Assembly (NCBI GenBank): GCA_910579435.1
Contig: CAJTVF010000006.1
Location: 1 to 64,000, forward strand
Length of the DNA: 64,000 nt
Direction: 5' to 3'
Source of the DNA: an uncultured Oscillibacter sp.
GTDB lineage: Bacteria > Bacillota > Clostridia > Oscillospirales > Oscillospiraceae
The position numbers and the translations under genes are program-made. Shown piece after piece: positions 46,691 through 54,575 of this stretch (position 1 is its first letter; every line of letters begins with the position of its first letter). The notes under the pieces were generated by a model. That model searched no databases. It was not told where the DNA came from and worked only from the letters and a program-made list of their open reading frames with translations.

Positions 46691-48868
46691 TTACAGGTGC
46701 AGCACCCGGTCCCGGATCTCCTGGGTCCGGCCCTGGTTCCAGTACTGGGTCCCGATATAGCCGCAGGTCCGGCGGGCCACGTTCATCTTGTCCTGGTCCG
46801 TGTTTCCGCACTTGGGGCACTTCCAGACCAGCTTGCCGTGCTCCTCCTCGATTCGGATTTCCCCGTCCCAGCCGCAGACCTGGCAGTAGTCGCTCTTGGT
46901 GTTCAGCTCGGCGTAGATGATGTTGTCATAGATGAATTTCATCACCTGGAGCACCGCTTCCAGGTTGTTCTGCATGTCCGGCACTTCCACATAGCTGATG
47001 GCGCCGCCGGGGGACAGGTGCTGGAACTGGGCCTCGAACTTCAGCTTGTCAAAGGCGTTGATCTGCTCCGTCACATGGACGTGGTAGGAGTTTGTAATAT
47101 AGCCCTTGTCGTTGATGCCCTCCACAATGCCGAAGCGGCGCTGGAGGCACTTGGCGAACTTGTAGGTAGTGGACTCCAGGGGGGTGCCGTAGAGGCTGAA
47201 ATCGATGTTGTGCTCCGCCTTCCACTTCCGGCAGGCGGCGTTCATGGTTTCCATGATCTCCAGGGCGAAGGGGGTGGCGGAGGGGTCCGTGTGGCTCTTG
47301 CCGGTCATGTACTTCACGCACTCGTAAAGCCCGGCGTAGCCCAGGGAGATGGTGGAGTAGCCGCCGTAGAGCAGCTTGTCGATGGGCTCGCCCTTCTTGA
47401 GCCGGGCGCAGGCGCCGTACTGCCACAAAATGGGGGCCACGTCGGAGGGGGTGCCCAGCAGCCGCTCATGGCGGCACATCAGCGCCCGGTGGCACAGCTC
47501 CAGCCGCTCGTGGAAGATTTCCCAGAATTTTTCGGTATTCCCGCCGGAGCTCAGGGCCACGTCCGGGAGGTTGATGGTCACCACGCCCTGGTTGAACCGC
47601 CCGTAGTACTTGGGCTTCCCGGTCTCCGGGTCCACGTAGGGCGTCAGGAAGCTGCGGCAGCCCATGCAGGTGTAGCAGTGGCCCTCGCCGTTCTTGTCCA
47701 CCTTCAGCTCCAGCATCTTCTTCTCGGAGATATAGTCCGGGACCATCCGCTTGGCGGTGCATTTCGCCGCCAGCTTCGTGAGGTACCAGTAGGGGGAGTC
47801 CTCGTGGATGTTGTCCTCCTCCAGCACGTAGATGAGCTTGGGGAAGGCGGGGGTAATCCACACGCCGTCCTCGTTCTTCACGCCCTCGTAACGCTGCTCC
47901 AGGGTCTCCTCGATGATAAGGGCCAGGTCCTTGCGCTCCTGGTCGTTCTTGGCCTCGCCGAGATACATGAAGACCGTGACGAAGGGGGCCTGCCCGTTGG
48001 TGGTCAGCAGGGTCAGCACCTGGTACTGGATGGTCTGGACGCCGCCCCGGACCTCCTCCCGGAGGCGGGTCTCCACCAGCTTGGAGAGGCTGTCCTCGTC
48101 CAGGATAACGCCGATTTCCTTCAGCTCCTTTTCCACAATGACCCGGAGCTTTTTCCGGCTCACGTCCACGAAGGGGGCCAGGTGGGCCAGGGAGATAGAC
48201 TGGCCGCCGTATTGGTTGGAAGCCACCTGGGCCACGATCTGGGTGGCGATGTTGCAGGCGGTGGCGAAGCTGTGGGGCCGCTCAATGAGGGTCCCGGTGA
48301 TGACGGTGCCGTTTTGCAGCATGTCCTCCAGGTTCACCAGGTCGCAGTTGTGCATGTGCTGGGCGAAGTAGTCGGAGTCGTGGAAGTGGATGATGCCCTC
48401 TTGATGGGCCTCCACGATCTCCTTGGGCAGCAGCAGCCGCTCGCTGAGGTCCCGGGAGACCTCGCCGGCCATGTAGTCCCGCTGGGTGGAGTTCACCACC
48501 GGGTTTTTGTTGGAGTTTTCCTGCTTGGCCTCCTCGTTGCAGCACTCAATGAGGCTGAGGATGCGGTCGTCCGTGGTGTTGCTCCGGCGGACCAGGGAGC
48601 GGGTATAGCGGTAGGTGACGTAGCTCTTCGCCACCTCGAAGGCCCCGTGGGCCATGATCTGGTATTCCACCAGGTCCTGAATTTCCTCTACGCCAGGGGA
48701 ACGGCCCAGCTCCCTGCACGCCAGCTCCACGGATTCCGTGATCCGCTGGACCTGGGTGGAGGTCATGCGCTTTTCCGCGTCGATGCTCTCGTTGGCTCTG
48801 GTAATGGCTGACAGAATTTTGCTGACGTCAAACGAGACCTCGGTGCCGTTTCTCTTGATAACTTTCAT
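46691..48868 (-). CDS. nrdD: Anaerobic (class III) ribonucleoside-triphosphate reductase
   Basis: A 725-aa glycyl-radical enzyme reducing NTPs to dNTPs without oxygen. An N-terminal ATP-cone (KVIKRNGTEVSFDVSKILSAI, about 1-95) gives allosteric control. The catalytic barrel contains HDSDYFAQHMHNCDL and GNTEKFWEIFHERLELC. The C-terminal zinc site is CQVCGWDG ... CPKCGN, and the radical loop is RRTCGYIGTQYWNQGR. The start is the ATG at 48868 after AGGGGG. Upstream lie a promoter and NrdR-type boxes. It is the only ribonucleotide reductase in the window and fits an obligate anaerobe. Confidence 0.95.
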   Translation of the reverse strand: MKVIKRNGTEVSFDVSKILSAITRANESIDAEKRMTSTQVQRITESVELACRELGRSPGVEEIQDLVEYQIMAHGAFEVAKSYVTYRYTRSLVRRSNTTDDRILSLIECCNEEAKQENSNKNPVVNSTQRDYMAGEVSRDLSERLLLPKEIVEAHQEGIIHFHDSDYFAQHMHNCDLVNLEDMLQNGTVITGTLIERPHSFATACNIATQIVAQVASNQYGGQSISLAHLAPFVDVSRKKLRVIVEKELKEIGVILDEDSLSKLVETRLREEVRGGVQTIQYQVLTLLTTNGQAPFVTVFMYLGEAKNDQERKDLALIIEETLEQRYEGVKNEDGVWITPAFPKLIYVLEEDNIHEDSPYWYLTKLAAKCTAKRMVPDYISEKKMLELKVDKNGEGHCYTCMGCRSFLTPYVDPETGKPKYYGRFNQGVVTINLPDVALSSGGNTEKFWEIFHERLELCHRALMCRHERLLGTPSDVAPILWQYGACARLKKGEPIDKLLYGGYSTISLGYAGLYECVKYMTGKSHTDPSATPFALEIMETMNAACRKWKAEHNIDFSLYGTPLESTTYKFAKCLQRRFGIVEGINDKGYITNSYHVHVTEQINAFDKLKFEAQFQHLSPGGAISYVEVPDMQNNLEAVLQVMKFIYDNIIYAELNTKSDYCQVCGWDGEIRIEEEHGKLVWKCPKCGNTDQDKMNVARRTCGYIGTQYWNQGRTQEIRDRVLHL

Positions 48869-48889
48869 TTGTATCCCCCTAGCAGTAAT

Positions 48890-48968
48890 TATACCCGCAG
48901 TAGTAATCGTGTGTACGATTACCACAATACTTTGGCAATGGGGCGAGTATATCACACAAGATATAGGG
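48890..48968 (-). promoter_or_regulatory. nrdD promoter with paired NrdR-type boxes
   Basis: On the minus strand CCCCTATATCTTGTGTG (48968-48952) closely fits the NrdR box. A weaker box, GCCAAAGTATTGTGGT (48936-48921), lies 31 bp away, about three helical turns, as in known tandem NrdR sites. A perfect inverted repeat GTAATCGT-N4-ACGATTAC (48904-48923) and a TATAAT -10 (about 48894-48889) follow toward the gene. Repression by the ATP/dATP-sensing NrdR is the expected mode. Confidence 0.6.
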
Positions 48969-49118
48969 GGCGCAAGTGTTTTTTGCGACTTTTCGGGAAA
49001 AATTTAGGGGAGCGGAAGGGTAAAAAAACAGCAACGTCAGGAGCGGCAAGGGTTTGGCTGGGTTTGGGAATAACTTCCATAAAATACATACAGAAGTCCC
49101 CCGCCCCGGAGGGGGCCG

Positions 49119-49826
49119 TCACTCCCCTTCCGCCAGCCGGTAGCCCACGCCCACCTCGGTGAAAAGATATTCCGGCTCGGCGGGGTTGCGCTCGATCTTG
49201 CGGCGGATGTTGGCCATGTTGACCCGGAGGATCTGATTCCCGCTTCCCGCCCGGGGGCCCCAGAGCTCTTTCATAATGAAGTCGTAGGTCAGCACCTTTC
49301 CGGCGTGCTTGCCAAGCAGGGCCACGATGCGGAACTCGCTGAGGGTCAGCTTCACGTTTTCCCCCCGGACCAGCACCTGGTGCTTGTTGTAGTCGATGAC
49401 CAGCTCCCCCACGGAATAGGTGCCCTTCTGGGCGATTTCGTCGTTGCCGCTGGCGGTGCGGGTGTGGCGGATGGCCGTGCGGACCCGGGCCAGCAGCTCG
49501 GCGGTGCCGAAGGGCTTGGTCAGATAGTCGTCGGCCCCCTGGTCCAGGGCCGTCACCTTGTCCCGCTCGTGGGAGCGGGCGGAGACCACCACCACCGGCA
49601 GGCTGGACCAGCTCCGCAGCTGCCGGAGGATGTCCAGCCCGTCCATGTCGGGCAGGCCCAAATCCAAAATCACCAGATCCGGGCAGTGGGAGGAGATCAT
49701 GGAAAGCCCCTCCGCCCCGGTGCGGGCCTGGATGGTCTCGTAGCCCTGGCCGTCCAGCACGGCGGCGATGAACTGGGCGATGTTCTTCTCGTCCTCGACA
49801 ATCAGGATTTTTTCCCGGATATTCAT
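49119..49826 (-). CDS. kdpE: KdpE-like OmpR-family response regulator
   Basis: A 235-aa regulator. The receiver domain has DEKN at the acidic pocket, phospho-acceptor Asp in LVILDLGLPDMDG near residue 55, and DYLTKPFGTAELLARV. The winged-helix effector (about 130-233) has KLTLSEFRIVALLGKHAGKVL, VNMANIRRKIERNPAEPEYL and the end TEVGVGYRLAEGE. The sequence is closer to KdpE than to PhoB types. It overlaps the kinase gene by four bases. No kdpFABC genes are in the window; KtrAB at 19 kb is the only K+ system seen, so the true target is open. Confidence 0.87.
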   Translation of the reverse strand: MNIREKILIVEDEKNIAQFIAAVLDGQGYETIQARTGAEGLSMISSHCPDLVILDLGLPDMDGLDILRQLRSWSSLPVVVVSARSHERDKVTALDQGADDYLTKPFGTAELLARVRTAIRHTRTASGNDEIAQKGTYSVGELVIDYNKHQVLVRGENVKLTLSEFRIVALLGKHAGKVLTYDFIMKELWGPRAGSGNQILRVNMANIRRKIERNPAEPEYLFTEVGVGYRLAEGE

Positions 49827-50902
49827 ATGGATACCTCCTGGCGGGCCGTGGGCAGGCGGAAGGACAGCTCCGCGCCCTGGGGCAGATTTTTGGCGGAAAT
49901 GGTCCCCCCGTGGGCCAGGACGATGGCCCGGCAGACGGAGAGGCCCAGGCCCATGTTCCGTTTTCCGTCCCCGTCCGGGGGGCGGCGGGATTTGAGGCGG
50001 CCGTCAAACAGGTTGTCCAGCTCCTCCTTGGGGATGCCGGCGCCGTCGTCCCGGACGGTGATCCGGGCGCTGTCCTCCTCCGCCTCCAGGAGCAGGGCGA
50101 TGTTGGCGGCCCGACCGTGAACGACGGCGTTTTCCAGGAGGTTGGCCAGCACCTGCTCCATGAGGATGGGGTCCATGGGGACCATCAGCAGCTCCTCCGG
50201 GGCGGAGACGGTGACGCTCACGTGGGGAAAGCGGCGGCGGAACTTCTGGGCCGCGGCCCCCAGGACCTCCTCGGCGGGCTCAGGCTCCTTGGCGATGCGG
50301 GCCTGCGTGTCCCCCATCCGGGTGATGGAGAGGAGGTTTTCCACCACCCGGATCAGCCACTGGGCCTCCTCCCGGGCGTTTTCCAGCAGCTCCCGCTGCT
50401 CCTGGCTGGAGAGGCCGGGGTTCTCCAGCACGGCGGAGGTGGACCCCACGATGGACGTCAGGGGGGTGCGGATGTCATGGGAGACGGAACGGAGGAGGTT
50501 GGCCCGCATCTTCTCCCGCTCGCTTTCCGCCAGGAGATTGGCCTGGCGCTTGGCCTGGGCGGTGAGGGTGCAGGTGATGAGAGAGACCATCAACAGCGTG
50601 AAGAAGGTGAGGGGATAGCCGGAGAGGCTCAGGTTGAAGGCCCAATAGGGGTAGGTGAACACGAAGTTGACGCAGACCATGCCCAGCACCGTGGCGATGA
50701 AGCCGAAAAGGTAGCCGGTGGTGAGCCGGGAGATCAGCAGCACCGCCAGCACGAAGACCGGCGGGGCGAAGCCCTCGATGACGCCCGCGTTCTGAAGGAA
50801 GAAGCAGAGGGCCACGGCGCAGGAAAAAATACCCGCGGTAAGGGCCAGGTCCCGCCAGGAGAAGGGGAACAGGGGGGAGGCCCAGGGCTTGCGGAAGGTC
50901 AT
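49823..50902 (-). CDS. KdpD-like sensor kinase lacking the N-terminal KdpD/USP domains
   Basis: A 359-aa histidine kinase. A DUF4118 four-helix membrane domain (about 15-115, with SRLTTGYLFGFIATVLGMVCVN) is followed directly by the HisKA helix RSVSHDIRTPLTSIVGST and an HATPase domain (QVLANLLENAVVHGRAANI, DDGAGIPKEEL, GLGLSVCRAIVLAHGGTI). Classical KdpD carries about 370 more N-terminal residues with a Walker-type KdpD domain and a USP domain; they are absent here. This short form is common in Clostridia. GAAAGGAGC precedes the ATG. It is translationally coupled to kdpE. Confidence 0.87.
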   Translation of the reverse strand: MTFRKPWASPLFPFSWRDLALTAGIFSCAVALCFFLQNAGVIEGFAPPVFVLAVLLISRLTTGYLFGFIATVLGMVCVNFVFTYPYWAFNLSLSGYPLTFFTLLMVSLITCTLTAQAKRQANLLAESEREKMRANLLRSVSHDIRTPLTSIVGSTSAVLENPGLSSQEQRELLENAREEAQWLIRVVENLLSITRMGDTQARIAKEPEPAEEVLGAAAQKFRRRFPHVSVTVSAPEELLMVPMDPILMEQVLANLLENAVVHGRAANIALLLEAEEDSARITVRDDGAGIPKEELDNLFDGRLKSRRPPDGDGKRNMGLGLSVCRAIVLAHGGTISAKNLPQGAELSFRLPTARQEVSI

Positions 50903-50961
50903 GGCGGAAGCTCCTTTCTAAAATGGCGTTTTCACCATTATAACAGGAGTTCCCCCATAAT

Positions 50962-52455
50962 TCAATTGCCGGCCTTCCGCCCGCTTCCGAACAGGCCCCG
51001 GAGCCACAGAACGTCCCTCCAGCCCACCACCCGGAACAACAGCCACAAGGAGCCCAGCGCCAGAAGATAACACCCCATGGGGACCAGGGCCCCCGCCGCC
51101 CCCGCCTGGGGCCGGAGAAGGAACACGGGCAGGGCGGCCGCCGCTCCGCAGAGGGAGGCCCGCGCCGCCGGGCCGGGGGAGAACCGCAGGCCCGCCGACT
51201 TCCCCAGCCGCCGGAGGCTCAGGGCGAAGTTCACCAGATGGGAGGCGGCGAAGCTGAAATAGTAGCCCCCCATGCCGAACCGGGGCAGCAGCAGCCAGAG
51301 GAGGGCCACGTCCAGCAGGTTTGTCAGCAGGTTGTACCGGGCGTTGGCGCTCTGCTGGCCCAGGCCCTTGCACATGGCGTCCACCACGATATCCAGGTAG
51401 AGAATGGGGACCAGGGGGGCGTAGAGCCGGAGGCAGGCCCCGGCGGCCTCGCTGCGGTAGAGCAGCTCCCCCAGGGGCCGGGCGGCGGCGAAAACGGCCC
51501 CTCCGGCGCAGACGCCGAAGAGCCAGGAGACCCGGAGGCCCTGCCGGGCCAGATACCGGACCCGGACCCGGCCCGGATTCCGCGCGCAGCGGGAGAACTC
51601 CGCCACCAGCAGGTCCGCCAGGGAGGCCAGAATGGCCGTGGGGAACATCAGCACCGGGAACACCATGCCGTGGAGCACGCCGTAGTCCGCCATGGCGTTG
51701 ACGGTCCCGGCGTAGAGGGCCAGGCGGCGGGGGATGATGAGGTTTTCCACGGTGTTCAGCCCCGCCCGGAGGTCGTCCGCCACGCCCACGGGCAGGGACA
51801 GGCCGAAGACCCGCCGCCAGGGGGGCCGGTCCTCCCGGCCCAGGGGAGCGCCCTCCTGCCGGAGGACCCACAGGGCCCCCAGGGACAGCGCCCCGGCGGC
51901 GGAGGACCCCAGGGCCACCGACAGGCAGGCCCGGGCCGTATCCCCGCCCGCCCAGCGGGCCAGGAGGACAAAGGTGACGGCGATGGCGCAGCCCTGCTCC
52001 AGGAATTCCACCGCCACCAGGGTCCGCAGCCGCCCGGCGGCGGTGAAGAGGCCGGTCATCACGCCGTTGAGGCAGCTGACGGGCAGGAAGAGGGCAAAGG
52101 CCCGGAGGGCCGCCTCCCCGGCGGCGTCCCCCATCCAGCCCCCGGCGATCTGAGGGGCGAAGACCCAGAGCCCCGCCGCCGTGGGCAGGGCGAAGAGGAG
52201 GCAGTACCGGACGCAGCCCCGCAGGGCGGGACGGACGCTCCGCCGCCGGCCCAGGGCCTCGGCGGAGAGGTAGAGGGCGCAGGTCCGGGCCCCGGAGGAG
52301 CCCAGGGTAAAGGCCAGCATCCGCACGGAGAGAATCAGCTGCAAAAGGCCCACCCCGGCGGCGCCAATCCGGCCGGAGAGGTAGACCTGAAAGCTCATGC
52401 CCGCAAGACGCAGGGCCAGGTTGGCCCCGGTGAGTAGCAGAGCGCCGTAGAACAT
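50962..52455 (-). CDS. MOP-superfamily flippase (SpoVB/Wzx/MurJ-like)
   Basis: A 497-aa polytopic protein with about 14 hydrophobic segments. It starts YGALLLTGANLALRLAGMSF, the usual first helix of polysaccharide/lipid-II flippases, and includes GLFTAAGRLRTLVAVEFLEQG, MADYGVLHGMVFPVLMFPTA and LYLDIVVDAMCKGLGQQSANARYN, matching SpoVB-type stage V sporulation/PST proteins. It probably flips an undecaprenyl-linked precursor for cortex or surface polymer. I chose the ATG at 52455 behind AAAGGGAAG; a TTG 18 bp earlier is possible. It lies alone, downstream of nothing obvious and upstream of kdpDE. Confidence 0.82.
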   Translation of the reverse strand: MFYGALLLTGANLALRLAGMSFQVYLSGRIGAAGVGLLQLILSVRMLAFTLGSSGARTCALYLSAEALGRRRSVRPALRGCVRYCLLFALPTAAGLWVFAPQIAGGWMGDAAGEAALRAFALFLPVSCLNGVMTGLFTAAGRLRTLVAVEFLEQGCAIAVTFVLLARWAGGDTARACLSVALGSSAAGALSLGALWVLRQEGAPLGREDRPPWRRVFGLSLPVGVADDLRAGLNTVENLIIPRRLALYAGTVNAMADYGVLHGMVFPVLMFPTAILASLADLLVAEFSRCARNPGRVRVRYLARQGLRVSWLFGVCAGGAVFAAARPLGELLYRSEAAGACLRLYAPLVPILYLDIVVDAMCKGLGQQSANARYNLLTNLLDVALLWLLLPRFGMGGYYFSFAASHLVNFALSLRRLGKSAGLRFSPGPAARASLCGAAAALPVFLLRPQAGAAGALVPMGCYLLALGSLWLLFRVVGWRDVLWLRGLFGSGRKAGN

Positions 52456-52533
52456 GGTGCTTCCCTTTTTCAAAACAACACCCCCGTCCTACACTATATG
52501 GACGAGAGGGAGCGGGTAGGACAAAAAGGGGGG

Positions 52534-52563
52534 TTGAACCGGCGGCGGGAAGTGTGGTAAAAT
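52534..52563 (+). promoter_or_regulatory. Promoter of the PhzF-like gene
   Basis: TTGAAC (52534-52539), an 18-bp spacer and TAAAAT (52558-52563). Confidence 0.6.
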
Positions 52564-52599
52564 AAGACAAATATTGCCGTGTTATAGGGGGAAGAGGCT

Positions 52600-53409
52600 A
52601 TGAGGCAGTACATTGCGGACGCCTTCGCGGAGGAGCTGTTTACGGGAAACCCGGCGGCGGTGCTTCCCTGCAAGCAGATGCCGGAGGCGGCGCTTATGCA
52701 GAGCGTCGCCATAGAGAACAACTATTCGGAGACCGCCTTCGTTGTGAAAACGGGTTCCGGGACCTATGACCTGCGGTGGTTTACCCCCAGCGGGGAGATC
52801 GACCTCTGCGGCCATGCCACCCTGGCGTCGGCCTACGTCGTCAGTGAGTTTGTGGAGCCCGGCGTTTCGGAGATGCGCTTTCAGACCCTGAGCGGGGAAC
52901 TGCGGGCCATGCGGGAGGGGGACTGGATTACCCTGGATTTTCCCGTTGGGAAAACCAGGCCCGTCCCGGTGACGGAGGCGATGCTGGCCGCCACGGACGG
53001 CCTGGCCCGGGAGGCGTATTTTGACGGCGGGGACCTGGTGCTCACCGTGGGAAGCGAGGAAGAGCTGGCCCGGTTTGTCCCCAACGACGGGTTGATTTTA
53101 AAGCTGGACGGCCTGCGGGACGGGCTGGGGCTGATTCTGACCGCCCCTTCCGCCGAGTACGATTTTGTGTCCCGGTACTTCTACCCCTGTTCTTATCCCA
53201 GGGCCCATGTCATGGAGGACCCCGTAACAGGGCGGGCTCACACCTTCCTGGCCCCTGTTTGGGCAAAGAAGCTGGGAAAAACCCGCATGACGGCCCGGCA
53301 GATTTCCCGGCGGGGCGGCGTGGTGGCCGTCCGGCTGGAAGGAGGCCGGGTCTTCTTGGGGGGAAAGGTCGTTCTGTTCATGGAGGGGGAAATCCCCTTT
53401 GATTTATAG
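52600..53409 (+). CDS. PhzF-family isomerase/epimerase-like protein
   Basis: A 269-aa two-lobed protein with the diaminopimelate-epimerase-like fold. Motifs: YIADAFAEELFTGNPAAVLP, the catalytic glutamate in ENNYSETAFV (near residue 46), LRWFTPSGEIDLCGHATLAS and EDPVTGRAHTFLAPVWAKKLG. PhzF relatives catalyse hydride-independent isomerisations; the substrate of this clade is unknown, and phenazine genes are absent. GGGGGAAGAGG before the ATG supports the start. A 167-bp repeat follows 33 bp after the stop. Confidence 0.9.
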   Translation: MRQYIADAFAEELFTGNPAAVLPCKQMPEAALMQSVAIENNYSETAFVVKTGSGTYDLRWFTPSGEIDLCGHATLASAYVVSEFVEPGVSEMRFQTLSGELRAMREGDWITLDFPVGKTRPVPVTEAMLAATDGLAREAYFDGGDLVLTVGSEEELARFVPNDGLILKLDGLRDGLGLILTAPSAEYDFVSRYFYPCSYPRAHVMEDPVTGRAHTFLAPVWAKKLGKTRMTARQISRRGGVVAVRLEGGRVFLGGKVVLFMEGEIPFDL

Positions 53410-53442
53410 GCGGGGCCTTCGGCTCTTTTCGGGAGCGTCATT

Positions 53443-53609
53443 TTAAGGAACCACTGATGAAATCCCCGCACACAGCTTCACGCCATAAATTCCCGCTGGA
53501 CTGCGTTAGAAAATCTTGAAATCCGTCAGGATTCCTGCGATTTTCTTCCTTGTCAGCAGAAATTTCTGGCGCAAATCTGCACACGTTGATTTAATCAGTG
53601 CTTCCTTAA
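53443..53609. mobile_element. 167-bp TTAA-ended palindromic element, copy 3
   Basis: It has the same length and ends as the other copies but more substitutions inside (for example CTGGACTGCGTTAG where copy 1 has CTGATCTGCGTCAG, shared with copy 4). Copies 1/2 and 3/4 therefore form two subgroups. It lies between the PhzF-like and racemase-like genes, 33 bp before the latter's ATG. Confidence 0.85.
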
Positions 53610-53642
53610 TGGAATCAAACGCACACAAAGGAGAAAACGCAT

Positions 53643-54287
53643 ATGAAAATTGCCGTCATCGCCGGGACTCCGGTAGACACCCAGATGGGTGTGGACCTTT
53701 TAAAGAGAAAGGGAGCGGAGGGGACCGGCTTCCCCGTCTCCCGGACCCCGGAGGAGCAGACCGCCTTCCAGGTGGGCTCCCAGTCCGCCCGGGAGGAGGC
53801 CGTGGGGGCCATACTGGACCAAATCAAGGCCCGGGGCCTGGAGCGGGTCCTTCTCTACTGCAACTCTCTCAGCGCCACCATCGACGCCCACGCCCTGGCG
53901 GAGGCCCGGGGACTTCGCGTGTGGACGCCCATGGACGTCTACGGCGAAATCGCCCGGAAGAACCGCCGGGTGGGCGTCCTGGCCGCCAACTGCCAGGGGG
54001 CCGCCGGGGTGGAGCGGGCCATGGTGAACGCTTCGCCGGATACCCTGGTGTTTGGCACGGCGAACCTGCGGCTGGTGCTGGGAGTGGAGGCGGGAACGCC
54101 GCCGGAGGCTCTTGTGGAGGACTGCGGCCTGGAGACTCTGCTCCGCTTCTTCGAGCAAAACGGGGCGGAGGCGGTGGTGCTGGGCTGCACCCACTTTCCC
54201 TATGTGAAGGAGGCCCTGCAAGGGCGGACGAGCCTCCCCGTCCTGGACCCGGCGGAGCGGCTGGCGGAGCTAGTCCTGGCCCCCTGA
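53643..54287 (+). CDS. Aspartate/glutamate racemase-family protein
   Basis: A 214-aa two-domain racemase-fold protein. It starts KIAVIAGTPVDTQMGVDLL. The first catalytic cysteine is in LLYCNSLSATIDAH near residue 79, where most family members read CNTA/S. The second is in VVLGCTHFPYVKEAL near residue 181, the classic GCTH motif. It is shorter than MurI (about 265). Both cysteines are kept, so cofactor-independent racemisation of an acidic amino acid or a related compound is likely. AAAGGAG precedes the ATG, directly after repeat copy 3. Confidence 0.82.
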   Translation: MKIAVIAGTPVDTQMGVDLLKRKGAEGTGFPVSRTPEEQTAFQVGSQSAREEAVGAILDQIKARGLERVLLYCNSLSATIDAHALAEARGLRVWTPMDVYGEIARKNRRVGVLAANCQGAAGVERAMVNASPDTLVFGTANLRLVLGVEAGTPPEALVEDCGLETLLRFFEQNGAEAVVLGCTHFPYVKEALQGRTSLPVLDPAERLAELVLAP

Positions 54288-54316
54288 GCACGGTAATTTT
54301 CAAGTAAACGATTACG

Positions 54317-54356
54317 CGCCGCCCCTCTGGAAAACGGAGGCGCGGCGTTCTCTTTT
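54317..54356 (+). terminator. Terminator after the racemase-like gene
   Basis: CGCCGCCCCTC pairs with GGAGGCGCGGCG (one mismatch) and is followed by TTCTCTTTTT. Confidence 0.75.
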
Positions 54357-54437
54357 TCCCAGGACCGGGAAGCCCCCGGGGCCGAAAACGTTCCGCAGGA
54401 AATGGCAAAATTTCCAGAAAAATTGCCGTTCACAGAC

Positions 54438-54466
54438 TGGACATTTTTAGAAGAAGGGTGTACAAT
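54438..54466 (+). promoter_or_regulatory. Promoter of the rnf operon
   Basis: TGGACA (54438-54443), a 17-bp spacer and TACAAT (54461-54466). The leader is about 100 nt and GC-rich (CCCGTCC-GACGGTGGGCGG could fold), with no recognised riboswitch. Confidence 0.7.
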
Positions 54467-54575
54467 GCAAGGAAGTATGTGATAGTCTGTCCAGGCACGT
54501 CAGCCCGTCCCGACGGTGGGCGGTCTACCCGTCCGCGCCCGGGCCGCTGTCAGCAGTAAAAAATGAGGTGAAATA

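Noticed and set aside
46697..48811. 704-codon plus-strand frame opposite nrdD
   Set aside because: Antisense shadow; nrdD is unmistakable.
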